Shown: piece after piece, positions 55,401-64,000 of the stretch
Numbering within the stretch: position 1 is the stretch's first letter
Layout of the letters: every line of letters starts with the position of its first letter
Assembly: GCA_036571765.1 (NCBI GenBank)
Contig: BROE01000028.1
Span: 5,807,203-5,871,202, forward strand
Reading direction: 5' to 3'
Length of the DNA: 64,000 bases
Source of the DNA: Plecoglossus altivelis
Taxonomy: Eukaryota > Chordata > Actinopteri > Osmeriformes > Plecoglossidae
Notes under the pieces: generated by a model
What the model was told of the DNA's origin: nothing
Database searches by the model: none
What the model saw: the letters and a program-made list of their open reading frames with translations, nothing else
Position numbers and translations under genes: made by a program

Positions 55401-58400
55401 GTTTTTTTTTCCATTGAACCTTACTCCAGTCAACTCCAGCATTACCAAAGGCCTAAACATCAAGCTGTTATCAGGTCAGCAGTGCTTTCAGTATGTTGTT
55501 TGCTGACCTGTAACGGTGGGTTATGTTGTAAATGGTCAGCCATATGGAAGGAGTCAAATGGAATGACTGAAAATGGGCCTTTTAGCAGCAAACACATAGC
55601 ATTGTACATCTTTTTATTTTTTTATTTTTTTTTACAACGTATCCAATTTCATTTAGACTTATTGTTATATCATGATCATTTGAGCAGGCTGCTGGATGGT
55701 TGGTCTGTTGTATCAAAGCTTTTAAGCAATTGAGGTTGCTCACTATCAAGTCGCTAATGGATCTTCCTTTTGTCTGCCAGTAAGCAACGCCTGCTTTGTT
55801 ACGGGTAGTTGACTTCTAAACAATAAAGGAGGAATGGGCTCAGGACAGGACTGGCCTGTTGGAGAAAGGGGTTATGGAGAGGCTAGGATGTAGACTGGTT
55901 TGAACTGCTTTTCAAGCATGAGAGAACAAGCCTGTTTATTTATTTCTGTTCTTATTTTCCCTTAAACCTACACCGCCTGGTCGTTGCACTGTTCTTCAAG
56001 CACGCAAGTTGTATTTATTGTTGGAAGGCAGTTTCTTTTTTTGTCTGTTAGGCTGGTAGACAATGCAAAGGCGAGGCTGTTCTTGCGTGTCAGCACCTGT
56101 AATTTGCTCCCGCTACTCCACTCGCCTGCTCTCACTCGCTGAGGCGCTGGAGAGGGCGGGGCCGGAGCCTTGCGTCACCCGCGACGATGTGTCACACCAT
56201 TCTCGGAACACAAAGGCACTTCCTTTAGGTAATAGCACTCATGTCACAAGTTTTCTCTGGCAGGATGTGGTCTGAACTAGTTCTTGCGTCGCTTCAGTAA
56301 CAGATCATCAGGTCAGCAGCTTCCAGATTTTTGGTGACTTCCCCCTTCTTCAGTTTTGCGGTTTTGTGGTTTTGTTCTCGTTTTTTGGGGGAAGTAATGG
56401 ACCAATGCTAGTTTTTAGTCAATCAGATTTTGGTCTTCCGTCAATTAAAGACTGGATATGATAAGGTACATGAGTTTCAGGGCATCAAGGAGACGTGTTA
56501 ACGGGTAAGAGAGATGACAGTTGGCTACCTTGTGTTGAAGGTTTGCTTGTTGTGACTAGCTACTGCTAGACTGTTTACCTTTTACTCTAGGCTTTTCTGG
56601 TACTAGTATGCTAGTCTTTTGTGTAAATGGTTATGTATAGGATTTTTGGAGGACAAACAAGAACAGATGATGCAATAAACTGCATGTGGTTGGGTTTAGC
56701 CATTATCATTTGGGGGGGTATCCTTTCTTGCCTTTGTGTACAGCCTTCCACCAGGTTGTGATTTGACATGACGGGGTGTGTAAATGCTGTGTCCAGTTGA
56801 CTGGGGGGGGGGGGGTGGCTGGGGGGAGGGAGGAAGGGTTAAAAGACAAGCCTCAGGGCCTACAAACACTGCCCCTTGCTCATCGTTTGTGACGTCAAGT
56901 TAGGCAGGTGAAGGTATGTGGAACAGCACACCTTTTGTCCCGCATAGTTTCCATTGGTCGCTGGCGCTCAGTTTTACCCTTGAGAATAGGACCCCTATCC
57001 ATCAGCCGCAACTGGCAGCTGGGGCCAGGGGAGACCTCTGGCTGTTCTGTTTCCTTAGAGCTGGCTAGTGATACGCTTTGCTAAAGAATCTCCACAACTG
57101 GACAGGCCACTCGCCCAACGCAATGGGGTTGACTGTGGCTTGCTTTGCAGCGGTCAGAAGCTGCCTATATGGATACACGGAGAAGACATGTTTGTTTCCC
57201 CCCCCCCTTACTAAACCCAACCCCTCCCTGCCTGTCCCCCTCCTCCTCCTCCAGCTACCCAGTGGAGAGTGGTGGCCTGTCAGTGAAGGTGAAGAGGAGC
57301 AAGAGCAGCAAGAAGGCCGAGCCCAGGAAGGCCTTCAGCTTGGAGGAGTCCCAACTGGCCGTCCATCAGCACAAGGACCTCACTCGACAAGCCCCCATCA
57401 GGTAGGCTAACCCCCCCCAACACACACACACATACACACCACACCTGCTCCCATTGCATCATACTCAAGCATGGCACTCCTTGTAACTGCACCGAACCTA
57501 TTACCTGGTCGGCCGCTGTCAAGGCCACCTCCTCCCCGCACCACGCGGACTCGCACGCACTCACCAGGGCCAGCTACTGACTTCGCTCCCTTCCCGCTGT
57601 GTCCACCCTCAGGTCGGAGACGTTCGACGCAGACCGGAGCTTTGAGAGGACAGAGGGCACAGGCTCGCAAAGTGTAAGTTTGTGTCTGAAGATGAACCAA
57701 GATAAACACTCCTCCATGACGCTGCAACTCCTTCCTGTTTGCTGACTGTGGGGGGTGTTCTGTTCTTCTTTAACAGAGCTTCATCAAGCACAATGCCACA
57801 TTCCACAAGCTGTTTCCAGACATTCCTGAGAGCGAAGACTTGCTGCATGGTAAGCTGAGCAAAACCCAAAAGTTTTAAAATGCTACTGTTTTCTGCTGCA
57901 GGTGGTTTTTTGGAAAGCATTTTGCAAATATTGCATCTATGTCCTGCCCATATTGACAATTCTGTGAGCGATGTTGTCAGTTGTGTGGACGGGTAATCAT
58001 CTGTACATATACACACACGTTTATTTAGCCAACGTAATGACACTTGTTGCACAACAAAAAAGCCTGCATTGTCTCATTTTGTCAGTTATATCTGGTTAAA
58101 GCTAATATGCAGGAGTCTTGGGTCTTGCCCAACTAAACTAGCTTTAGGCCTCTTTTCTTGTGTTCAAAACAATTACAGAAGTGGCCTGGGTTAAGTAGGG
58201 GTGTTACCTAAAGGGGAGGGGAAAAGTGTTCCATGATATGTTAAGCATGTCCAGAACACAAGCAACTGTTCCAAGGCTAGAGTCCTGCTAAGTGAACAGC
58301 TAGCCACGAGGGCCCTTAGTCTACCTGCTGCTGATCTCCTTTGTCCTCTCTCCACCTCAGCATACATCTGCGCCCTGCAGAAGGAGGTTCCCTACCATGG

Positions 58401-59822
58401 ACGGCTGTACGTCACCAATACTCACGCCTGCTTCTACTCATCAGTGCTCTTGAAGGATACCAAGGTAGGCTGACCCCCGTGTGTGTGGAAGGCGAGATGG
58501 GAGTTTGTTTTTAACACTTACTGCTTGGCCAAACAAATGAGTAGGCAGGGTCATATCTGCGTGTAGCTGGAATACAAATTGGAAGTAGTATCTCTTCCCT
58601 GTTTCAAGAGAATTATCTTGTCACTAACCCTATGGGTGTAATGTGTCCAGTTGGTGATCCCAGTGAACACCATCCGCATCCTGAAGAAGCAGAACACAGC
58701 CCTGCTGGTGCCCAACGCGCTGTCCATCCGCACCACCCTGGGAGACAAGGTCAGTAATCCAGAACCCCTCTCACCCACACCCACCCCGTAACACGATAAG
58801 ACCAGCTATCACTTTCCACCTCTGTCTCGACAGCTGAGGAATTGTGAATACCCCCCCCCCCCCCCCCCCCCCGCCATAAAGCAGAACGAAATCAAGTTGT
58901 CTTCCTTCTGTCAACGATCTAAAGTGTCTCCTCCCTCCATGTTGCAGCATCTGTTTGTGTCCCTGCGGAACCGAGAAGGTTGCTTCCAGCTCCTGCGCTC
59001 CGTGTGTCCTCAGCTGGAGGTGGGTGTTGTCCCTGTGGCCAGGCACCCAGATGCTCCCTCACACCAGTTTTTGCAACTTCCTGCCTGAAACATTTCACGT
59101 CTTGCAACAGGCACCGCTGTTAGGACAGACGAGTATGCCTGTTGCATTATGCAACCGAGTTCGGTTGCAGTGTTCTCGTCTCAAGAACAACTTGTGCGTG
59201 ACTTTGGAGTTGTGTGCCTGTGTTCAGGCAGCAGGTGTAAATGAAAGTCTGTCCTCTGCTTCTCCTGCAGGATGGAAGCCCAAACGGCAGTCCGCTATTC
59301 TCCTCAGCAGAACATAGCTTCGATCGAGTCAAACTGGTGGTAAGCTCACAACATTTGAAGGCTTGGATGGGTTGAATTTAGACATTTAGTGTCAGTGTTT
59401 TATGTTGGCTTGATTGTTTGAACCCTGCTCCCCTCCTTTTTCCAGAACTCGAGCCAGTCTAGTTTGGAAGATGGCTCTGAGCAGTTGGACGGCTCTGACC
59501 CCTGTCTCCTCCCTGACTCCTCCCCTCTGCACCAACCCCACGCAGGTGAGGGCTGATAAACCCAAGCACCCTCTTCCACCTTCTGGCCTGGATGAGCCAT
59601 TTGGTGCCGAGTTTTGTTTCTCTCCTTTTCTTTTCAACTGCTCTTCCTTAAGGATCTAGGCGTCTGCAGCAGAATCTCATGTATTTGCAGACTGGTTTTA
59701 TGGTTTTACTGCTGTCGTTGTCCCTGAGGCGTGTTATCTTCTAACACACTCATAAGAGACATGGGTAAAAGTTCAAGGTAAAGTGAGGAACAGTAGTGTC
59801 TGATGTTTGCTTTCTCTCTTCC

Positions 59823-59866
<44 letters not shown>

Positions 59867-61362
59867 ACCCCTCCAGAGCCAGAACCCAGTAGTAACAGTG
59901 GCTCTAACGGGAACATGCACACACCGCTTATGGACAGCTCTTCAGAGGATCTCTCAGGTGAACAACAGGACACACACAGATCAAGATATTGAAATGTCAG
60001 CCAGGAATGCAGTGCCATACACCTCAAGGCAAAAGAAAACCAAATCTGTCCAAGCTTTTAACACAGTCCAGAATTCATGTTCCGTGGTCTTGACCTAGTG
60101 AAGAGGTGTTGAACTCTTGGCCACTGTCCCTGCTTCAGCACACCTGATTTGAACGAAGCGTCGTTATCAGATTTCCACAGAGCTTAATAGCCAGCCATTC
60201 ATTTTAATCAGGTGTGCTGGAGCAGAGGGAATGTTTAGGGCAGTGTAACCTGAGGACCAGGGTGGAACACGTGTGTGTGTGTGTGCGCACACGCGTGTGT
60301 CTAACCTGTTGCCGTCTCCTTCGCCAGGTTGCTCGTGGGTGTGGAATGTGCCAGAGAGGGCCCGTTCCTTCCTCATCCAGAGAGAGTCTAGCACCCTCAA
60401 CACTCTCCTGTTCATCTACCTGATACTGTAAGTCCTGCTCCTTCATTCCTGCCAGCTGATCTTGAGATGTAACACAAAGCTCTACCCCTGCCATTGTATA
60501 ACCTAGCGTATTCGTCTAGCGAGACCAACGATCATCCAAAGCAACAGGCAGAACAGGGCAAATGAACCTACAACAACTTCAGTCATGTGTTCTAACCGCT
60601 AAGCTAGACCCTTGATTATACTCCCATAAACCCTCAAATCCATCCGATTTGGAGTCTGCATTCACGAGGCCTCATATTATTGGTCGGCTTCTCACTAGGC
60701 TGCTCATGAGTCACGCACATGCACAACACTGCAGGATTAGTTAGGTTGTGAAAACGCCATCGGCCCTCGGCACTGGATCCAGTTCCTCAACAGCCCTATA
60801 GTCAAGTTAGACAAGGAGGAATGCGCCTTTTGAAGAAGCCGAGCTAAGAGCAAACAGGACTTAACTCTCCCCTTTACAAATAGGCATTCTGACTCAGCGA
60901 TTAACAGCCTATACGTGCGTGTGTGTTGTGGGAACATGGGACTTGATGTGAAGAGCCAGTTGTGTTTCTTGTCTTTCAGGGTGGTCCTGCTGCTGTTGTC
61001 CTCAGGGTACATTGGCCTCCGCATCGTGGCTCTGGAGGAGCAGCTCACCTCCCTCGGAGCGCTGCCTGAATTCTCACTACAGGCCGGGTAAGACACACAC
61101 ATACACACACAAACAAACTCTTAAACACATTGGCCCAAGGACAATTTCTTTTTCTTTCTTTTTAAATAAAAAAAAGTTTTTACAAGAGTGGAAAGTATCC
61201 ATTGTTTAAATCTGCCTCGCTGTATCAGATTTCTGTAACAGGAGCAGCAATGCTGAACTAGATTTCTTTTGTGTTTTTTTTTGTGTTTTTTTTGTCTTGT
61301 GTGCCAAATTTTGATGTTGACTTTCTTCCCCCTATTCTTCTCCCAGATACAAAGATACATAA
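48603..61362 (+). CDS. GRAM domain-containing protein, GRAMD2A/GRAMD2B type
   Basis: Thirteen exons from ATG 48603 give 373 residues: 48603-48694, 57255-57401, 57613-57673, 57777-57849, 58361-58464, 58651-58749, 58948-59019, 59271-59339, 59446-59545, 59877-59957, 60328-60427, 60980-61087, 61347-61362. An alternative first exon at 53495-53568 gives 367. A GRAM domain (about 109-216: FHKLFPDIPESEDLL, ICALQKEVPYHGRLYV, LLVPNALSI, HLFVSLRNREGCFQLLRSVC) is followed by a Ser-rich linker (SPNGSPLFSSAEHSFDR), and one C-terminal membrane segment (about 323-347, FIYLILVVLLLLSSGYIG), then EEQLTSLG. There is no VASt/ASTER domain, which excludes GRAMD1. The GRAM domain and SAEHSF linker resemble GRAMD2B; the tail LEEQL is shared with both. 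Family members bind plasma-membrane lipids from the ER at contact sites. I leave the symbol open because this may be a third ohnolog. Confidence 0.85.
50764..50858. repeat. 19-bp minisatellite, five units
   Basis: Five head-to-tail copies of caaaccctcctgctcggcc, the first four identical and the last differing at its final base. It produces open frames on both strands with repeated peptides; these are artefacts of the repeat. Confidence 0.95.
52397..52444. repeat. TG microsatellite
   Basis: About 48 bases of (TG)n with TTTG interruptions. Confidence 0.9.
53495..53568 (+). CDS. GRAM gene alternative first exon 1b
   Basis: ATG at 53495 in a fair context (gtcATGG) opens MEKGKSFPGRAGNVAEPPRG, EDGR plus AG, at donor cggag|gtaggc. 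It ends in phase 2, as exon 1a does, so it could be spliced to 57255 in frame. Support is structural only. Confidence 0.5.
53569..57254 (+). other. GRAM gene intron before the common exons
   Basis: Contains a hAT-like MITE (54471-54682), A/T runs near 55610-55634 and G-rich runs near 56804-56830. No exon recognised. Confidence 0.55.
54463..54690. mobile_element. hAT-like MITE with 8-bp target-site duplication
   Basis: An element of about 212 bases (54471-54682) starts CAGGGGTGGACTGTCCTGG and ends ...CCTAGCCCTG, so the ends form imperfect inverted repeats beginning CAGGG. It is flanked by the identical octamer GTCTAGAA (54463-54470 and 54683-54690). Inside, cacctgatt and a later ttcaggtg arm form the partial palindrome common in this fish repeat family. 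It has no coding capacity. CAGGG ends and 8-bp duplications are characteristic of hAT transposons. Confidence 0.8.
57255..57401 (+). CDS. GRAM gene exon 2
   Basis: Acceptor tcctcctccag, donor atcag|gtagg. Reads YPVESGGLSVKVKRSKSSKK, AEPRKAFSLEESQLAVHQHK and DLTRQAPI. A basic Lys/Ser-rich region N-terminal to the GRAM domain. Confidence 0.85.
57613..57673 (+). CDS. GRAM gene exon 3
   Basis: Reads SETFDADRSFERTEGTGSQS after a split Arg codon. Acceptor ccaccctcag, donor caaagt|gtaagt. Confidence 0.85.
57777..57849 (+). CDS. GRAM gene exon 4, start of GRAM domain
   Basis: Reads SFIKHNATFHKLFPDIPESE and DLLH plus one base. FHKLF is the family's GRAM entry motif. Confidence 0.9.
58361..58464 (+). 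CDS. GRAM gene exon 5, GRAM domain
   Basis: Reads AYICALQKEVPYHGRLYVTN then THACFYSSVLLKDTK. Matches the CALQKE...GRLYV block of GRAMD2 proteins. Confidence 0.92.
58651..58749 (+). CDS. GRAM gene exon 6, GRAM domain
   Basis: Thirty-three codons in phase 0: LVIPVNTIRILKKQNTALLV then PNALSIRTTLGDK. LLVPNAL is close to GRAMD2B. Confidence 0.92.
58851..58872. repeat. Homopolymer C run
   Basis: Twenty-two consecutive C in the intron between exons 6 and 7. Its length is likely to be inexact in any assembly. Confidence 0.95.
58948..59019 (+). CDS. GRAM gene exon 7, end of GRAM domain
   Basis: Reads HLFVSLRNREGCFQLLRSVC and PQLE, in phase 0. Donor ctggag|gtgggt. Confidence 0.92.
59271..59339 (+). 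CDS. GRAM gene exon 8, linker
   Basis: Reads DGSPNGSPLFSSAEHSFDRV and KLV. The SPNxS...SAExSF pattern is shared with GRAMD2B. Confidence 0.88.
59446..59545 (+). CDS. GRAM gene exon 9, linker
   Basis: Reads NSSQSSLEDGSEQLDGSDPC then LLPDSSPLHQPHA plus one base. Low-complexity Ser/Asp-rich and probably disordered. Confidence 0.8.
59822..59866. repeat. CT microsatellite at an acceptor
   Basis: A (CT)n run supplies the pyrimidine tract of the exon 10 acceptor at 59876. Confidence 0.9.
59877..59957 (+). CDS. GRAM gene exon 10, linker
   Basis: Reads EPEPSSNSGSNGNMHTPLMD then SSSEDLS, with split codons on both sides that join in frame to exons 9 and 11. Confidence 0.82.
60103..60268. mobile_element. 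hAT-like MITE, second copy of the 54.5 kb family
   Basis: Core arms cagcacacctgatt (60136-60149) and aatcaggtgtgctg (60206-60219) are exact complements. The right flank (gtgctggagcag ... cctgaggaccaggg) matches the first copy's phrasing. Ends are less clear than in the first copy and I could not identify a target-site duplication. Confidence 0.65.
60328..60427 (+). CDS. GRAM gene exon 11, start of membrane anchor
   Basis: Reads GCSWVWNVPERARSFLIQRE then SSTLNTLLFIYLIL. The hydrophobic segment continues in exon 12. Confidence 0.88.
60503..60612 (-). mobile_element. Degraded tRNA-derived SINE
   Basis: On the minus strand, TAGCTTAGCGGTTAGAAC fits an RNA polymerase III A box and GTAGGTTCATTTGC resembles a B box. 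Downstream, ctttggatgatcg...ctcgctagacgaata resembles the fish SINE phrase ctttggataaaagcgtctgctaaatgaa. It lies in the GRAM gene intron 11. Confidence 0.6.
60980..61087 (+). CDS. GRAM gene exon 12, membrane anchor
   Basis: Reads VVLLLLSSGYIGLRIVALEE then QLTSLGALPEFSLQA. It completes the C-terminal transmembrane segment and a short luminal, coiled-coil-like LEEQL tail. Confidence 0.9.
61347..61362 (+). CDS. GRAM gene last coding exon
   Basis: After ttcttctcccag, the split Gly codon is completed and the frame reads YKDT and TAA at 61360-61362. Phase agrees with the preceding donor, but the exon is short, so confidence is moderate. Confidence 0.7.
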
Positions 61363-63382
61363 CCTCACTGGCCCAAGGAGGGACGTGTTTACTTCCGATC
61401 AGGGGCCTGAACAAGGGGACGTTGCCAACTCAAGAGCTAGCCAATGAGATCCACGGGACGACGAGATGAACCCGGCGAGCAAAACTCTCGACCTATCAGG
61501 CTTGTGTCCCCTGAACGGCCCCCCTGTACAGGAGCACTCCAGGGTGAAGGGGGTTCACACCAAGGGCTAATACTTTAGAGGGCAGCCGGCCTGCCGCAAC
61601 TGTTAGACGGAGCCAAACCAACGCGCGTGCACACACTTGGAGACGTTCTCACAGACGCCCCCGCCAGGCTGCAGTGCCATCTTGAGGTTCAAATCGAAGC
61701 CACCTGGGTTGACCGGATGAACTATCCAGAGATGATGCGTGCGGTAGCCAACTCGGTGTGTTTTTTTGCTGCTGCTGCTGTTGTTGTTGTTTGTTTGGGG
61801 GGGGTTTCCCCTGAATGAATGAAGCATCTCTTTGGTGTGTCTGGTTACTTGAGACGTCTGTTCCAGCTTCCCTCCTACCTGTGTCTGTTTTGGGGCGTGC
61901 CATCTGCGCAGACGAACCCTTGTCAAACTGTTGGCCTCCGCCTGAACACTTTAAGAAACAGTAATGCCACGTCAGTGCGCTGAGCGCACGCTGCTCACAC
62001 GGTGAACTCTGTTTTGTCTAATTCCTCCTTACTGTTCCTCAGTAAGGCTCCTTCAGCATAATCAGCTCTGGGTTGAGATGAGTACCTCCATCTCCTGATC
62101 TCTATAAGGCTGGCTACACTAAGCTCCTCCCATGAGCGATCTGCCTTCCCCTCCCTCTTCTAAATAACCCTCTGCCATATATACGACAGTGTTCCTAGCC
62201 GGTCCTGGCATTTGCATGGTTTAAAAACCTGTTTAATTATCAATGCACAGCGGCCATTTCTCCCTCCAAGTCTCACTTGACTTGCATCATCAATGCTGCA
62301 CCAAGTAGAAGTATGTTGCAAATGTCTTTCTAAGCGTGGGTCCCTTTTTCTACTAAGGGGCAACGGTTTTGATTCCGTGTAGACGGATATGCATTAATGA
62401 CTCGCGTACTGTATACGAGGAGAAATGGTTGTGTTCAAGCAAAAAAAGAAAATTAAGTTCTTACACATTTCAGGTTCAGTAGCACCAATACAGTAGTACT
62501 GTAAGCATTTCAGGAGTACTGTATGTACTGCATGTCAAAAACAAATCTGATACTTGATTGATTTTTACATATGCACTCTCCTTCAAGTCACCGAGAGAGA
62601 CTCGAATGCTTCTACCAATCAAGCAGTGTTGTTACTGCGGCAACAAAATGGTCCGAAAAAGACACAAAAAAATCAAAGTGCACCAATAATTATGCATGTC
62701 TGGAAATTTGTATTGTTTGGTTTTGTTTTTTTCTTTTCGTGGTTGTTTAGTTTTTTTTACCAACTGATGTTTTGGATGTTGTCTTTTAATAACAAAGAGT
62801 TTGGAAAAGAGGAAAACGGAAGTGAGGCGAGCAAGCGCACTTTAATGATGTTGTAAATGTACTTTGAATCCAAAGACATCACATTTGATGGAGATTGAGA
62901 GGGGAGAGGGGGGGGAATCAGATGTTGTGTTCTGCTAGTGTCTCGATGGTGCTAAAGATCTTTTTAATTTATCTCAGGGGTTAGCAAGGGCAAACCTGCC
63001 ATGGTTTCGATTTGGCCCTTTTCACTTTGTTTTCGAACCTCCCGCTTGGGTCTTCTGACACACGGAATTTTCCCAATTTATCGAGCTCCCCACACGTCGT
63101 TAATCAGTTTAGTGGCTTCGCGTTCAGTCTGTATGTGACTATCATCAACTGTTCAGTCTTGTCAAACACTTGCCATGTCCTTTTAGGCAAAAAATTTCTG
63201 TCTTAACTTCACAACACATGTCTGGTTTAAACTTTTTTTTCCTCAAATCTTGGATACACTTTCCTAGCTTTTGACTAGAATACATGTCACATTTTATGTG
63301 GCGTTTGAGAAATTGTGTTCTGATGTTGAGCTAAATGATTTAGGCGGCATGCCATCCAGCCGTACTGTCAACCCTCCTCTCT

Positions 63383-63396
63383 CCACCAGGGGGCAG
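63383..63396 (+). promoter_or_regulatory. CTCF-like motif
   Basis: CCACCAGGGGGCAG matches the vertebrate CTCF core consensus closely. Binding depends on wider sequence and chromatin, so this is a motif call only. Confidence 0.5.
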
Positions 63397-63605
63397 TAGA
63401 AACTGAAATCCTACATCTAATAACGGGCGCAATGCAAGAATCTCAATGAAGAGCGCAGTATTTGTGGTTTTGCACTATTCTGGTGTTGTAAATAATTTTT
63501 GTATCGATCGTAATGCCCTTAATTGTAATATGGTCATTATATTTATTTGCATTGTGTGTCATTCCAAGTAGTCTCTGTGAGAACTGCGTTGGAATTGTTG
63601 AAAAA

Positions 63606-63611
63606 AATAAA
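63606..63611 (+). terminator. GRAM gene poly(A) signal
   Basis: AATAAA followed by a T/G-rich region (ttgttgcaaaag ... tctgtttttatc). Confidence 0.55.
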
Positions 63612-63639
63612 TCAATTGTTGCAAAAGTACATAATGTAT

Positions 63640-64000
63640 TCTGTTTTTATCATTTGTAACTGGAGGGTGTTAGAGAATGAAAATGTCTAAGCATTGGAAA
63701 CGGAACCTTTTTATAAGTCGCTCTGGTCAAATGTTATATATCGCGAGTCAAAGGTCAAGGCTAAGCTACGTGTCTGAGTTCAGGTTTGTTGGACTTGACA
63801 GCAGTTACTAATGCGTGTTATTACGCCGTGTCACGGCAGTCGTCTTCAAAACATGTCTGATATTAGATTGCCACCTACAGGCAATTCCATGTAGTGCATG
63901 CAAAAATAATCACTGCATTGCATCTATTTAAAGCAAGCGAAAACCAAAGATGACCATTTATTCTATTCAGCACATTTTCCAGGTCACAGTGGTCTTGGAA
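63640..64000. other. Intergenic end of window
   Basis: No gene seen. The phrase ataagtcgctctgg...caaatg (about 63713-63731) resembles part of a fish SINE tail with an internal deletion. Confidence 0.4.

Larger units (their letters stand above)
61363..63630 (+). other. 3' UTR of the GRAM gene
   Basis: No conserved frame. Ends near AATAAA at 63606-63611. Contains a strong CTCF-like motif at 63383. Confidence 0.55.

Overview
The window is nuclear DNA from a vertebrate, almost certainly a ray-finned (teleost) fish. It shows GT/AG-spliced genes with short, pyrimidine- or TG-rich introns, abundant CA, CT and polypurine microsatellites, fish-type SINE and hAT-like elements, and a block of genes that includes the neighbours TBXA2R and GIPC3 of human 19p13.3, with PTPRS also from 19p13.3. 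I cannot name the species. There are no operons, CRISPR arrays or prokaryotic features. I saw no convincing tRNA, rRNA or miRNA gene.

Layout. (1) 262-18105, plus strand: the last 11 coding exons of ptprs, a LAR-type receptor tyrosine phosphatase. They encode both intracellular phosphatase domains, D1 (262-7322) and D2 (10344-18105). The ectodomain and membrane segment lie upstream of the window. A long AU-rich 3' UTR probably follows to about 21.1 kb. (2) About 22.3-32.3 kb: a 10 kb gene-poor interval. (3) 32428-35864, plus: tbxa2r, the thromboxane A2 receptor, with one exon for TM1-TM6 and two candidate terminal exons that each encode TM7. (4) 45390-38886, minus: gipc3, six exons, tail to tail with tbxa2r; a 578-base assembly gap lies in its second intron. 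(5) 48603-61362, plus: a GRAM-domain protein of the GRAMD2A/GRAMD2B type with a single C-terminal membrane anchor and two phase-compatible alternative first exons. Its 3' UTR runs to about 63.6 kb.

The genes do not form one pathway. LAR-type PTPs act in neurons and at synapses, TP is a lipid-mediator GPCR, GIPC3 is a PDZ adaptor needed in hair cells, and GRAMD2 proteins act at ER-plasma membrane contacts. They are joined by conserved synteny.

The most interesting signals are: a tandemly duplicated TM7 exon in tbxa2r, each copy and also the first intron having its own AATAAA; an apparent 18-nt in-frame insertion at an exon end in the ptprs D2 domain; a one-base shortfall in a C run at the end of gipc3 exon 1 that breaks the frame; and an indel-rich tandem copy in a ptprs intron that looks like an assembly artefact. 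I found no evidence for a wholly new multi-gene system.
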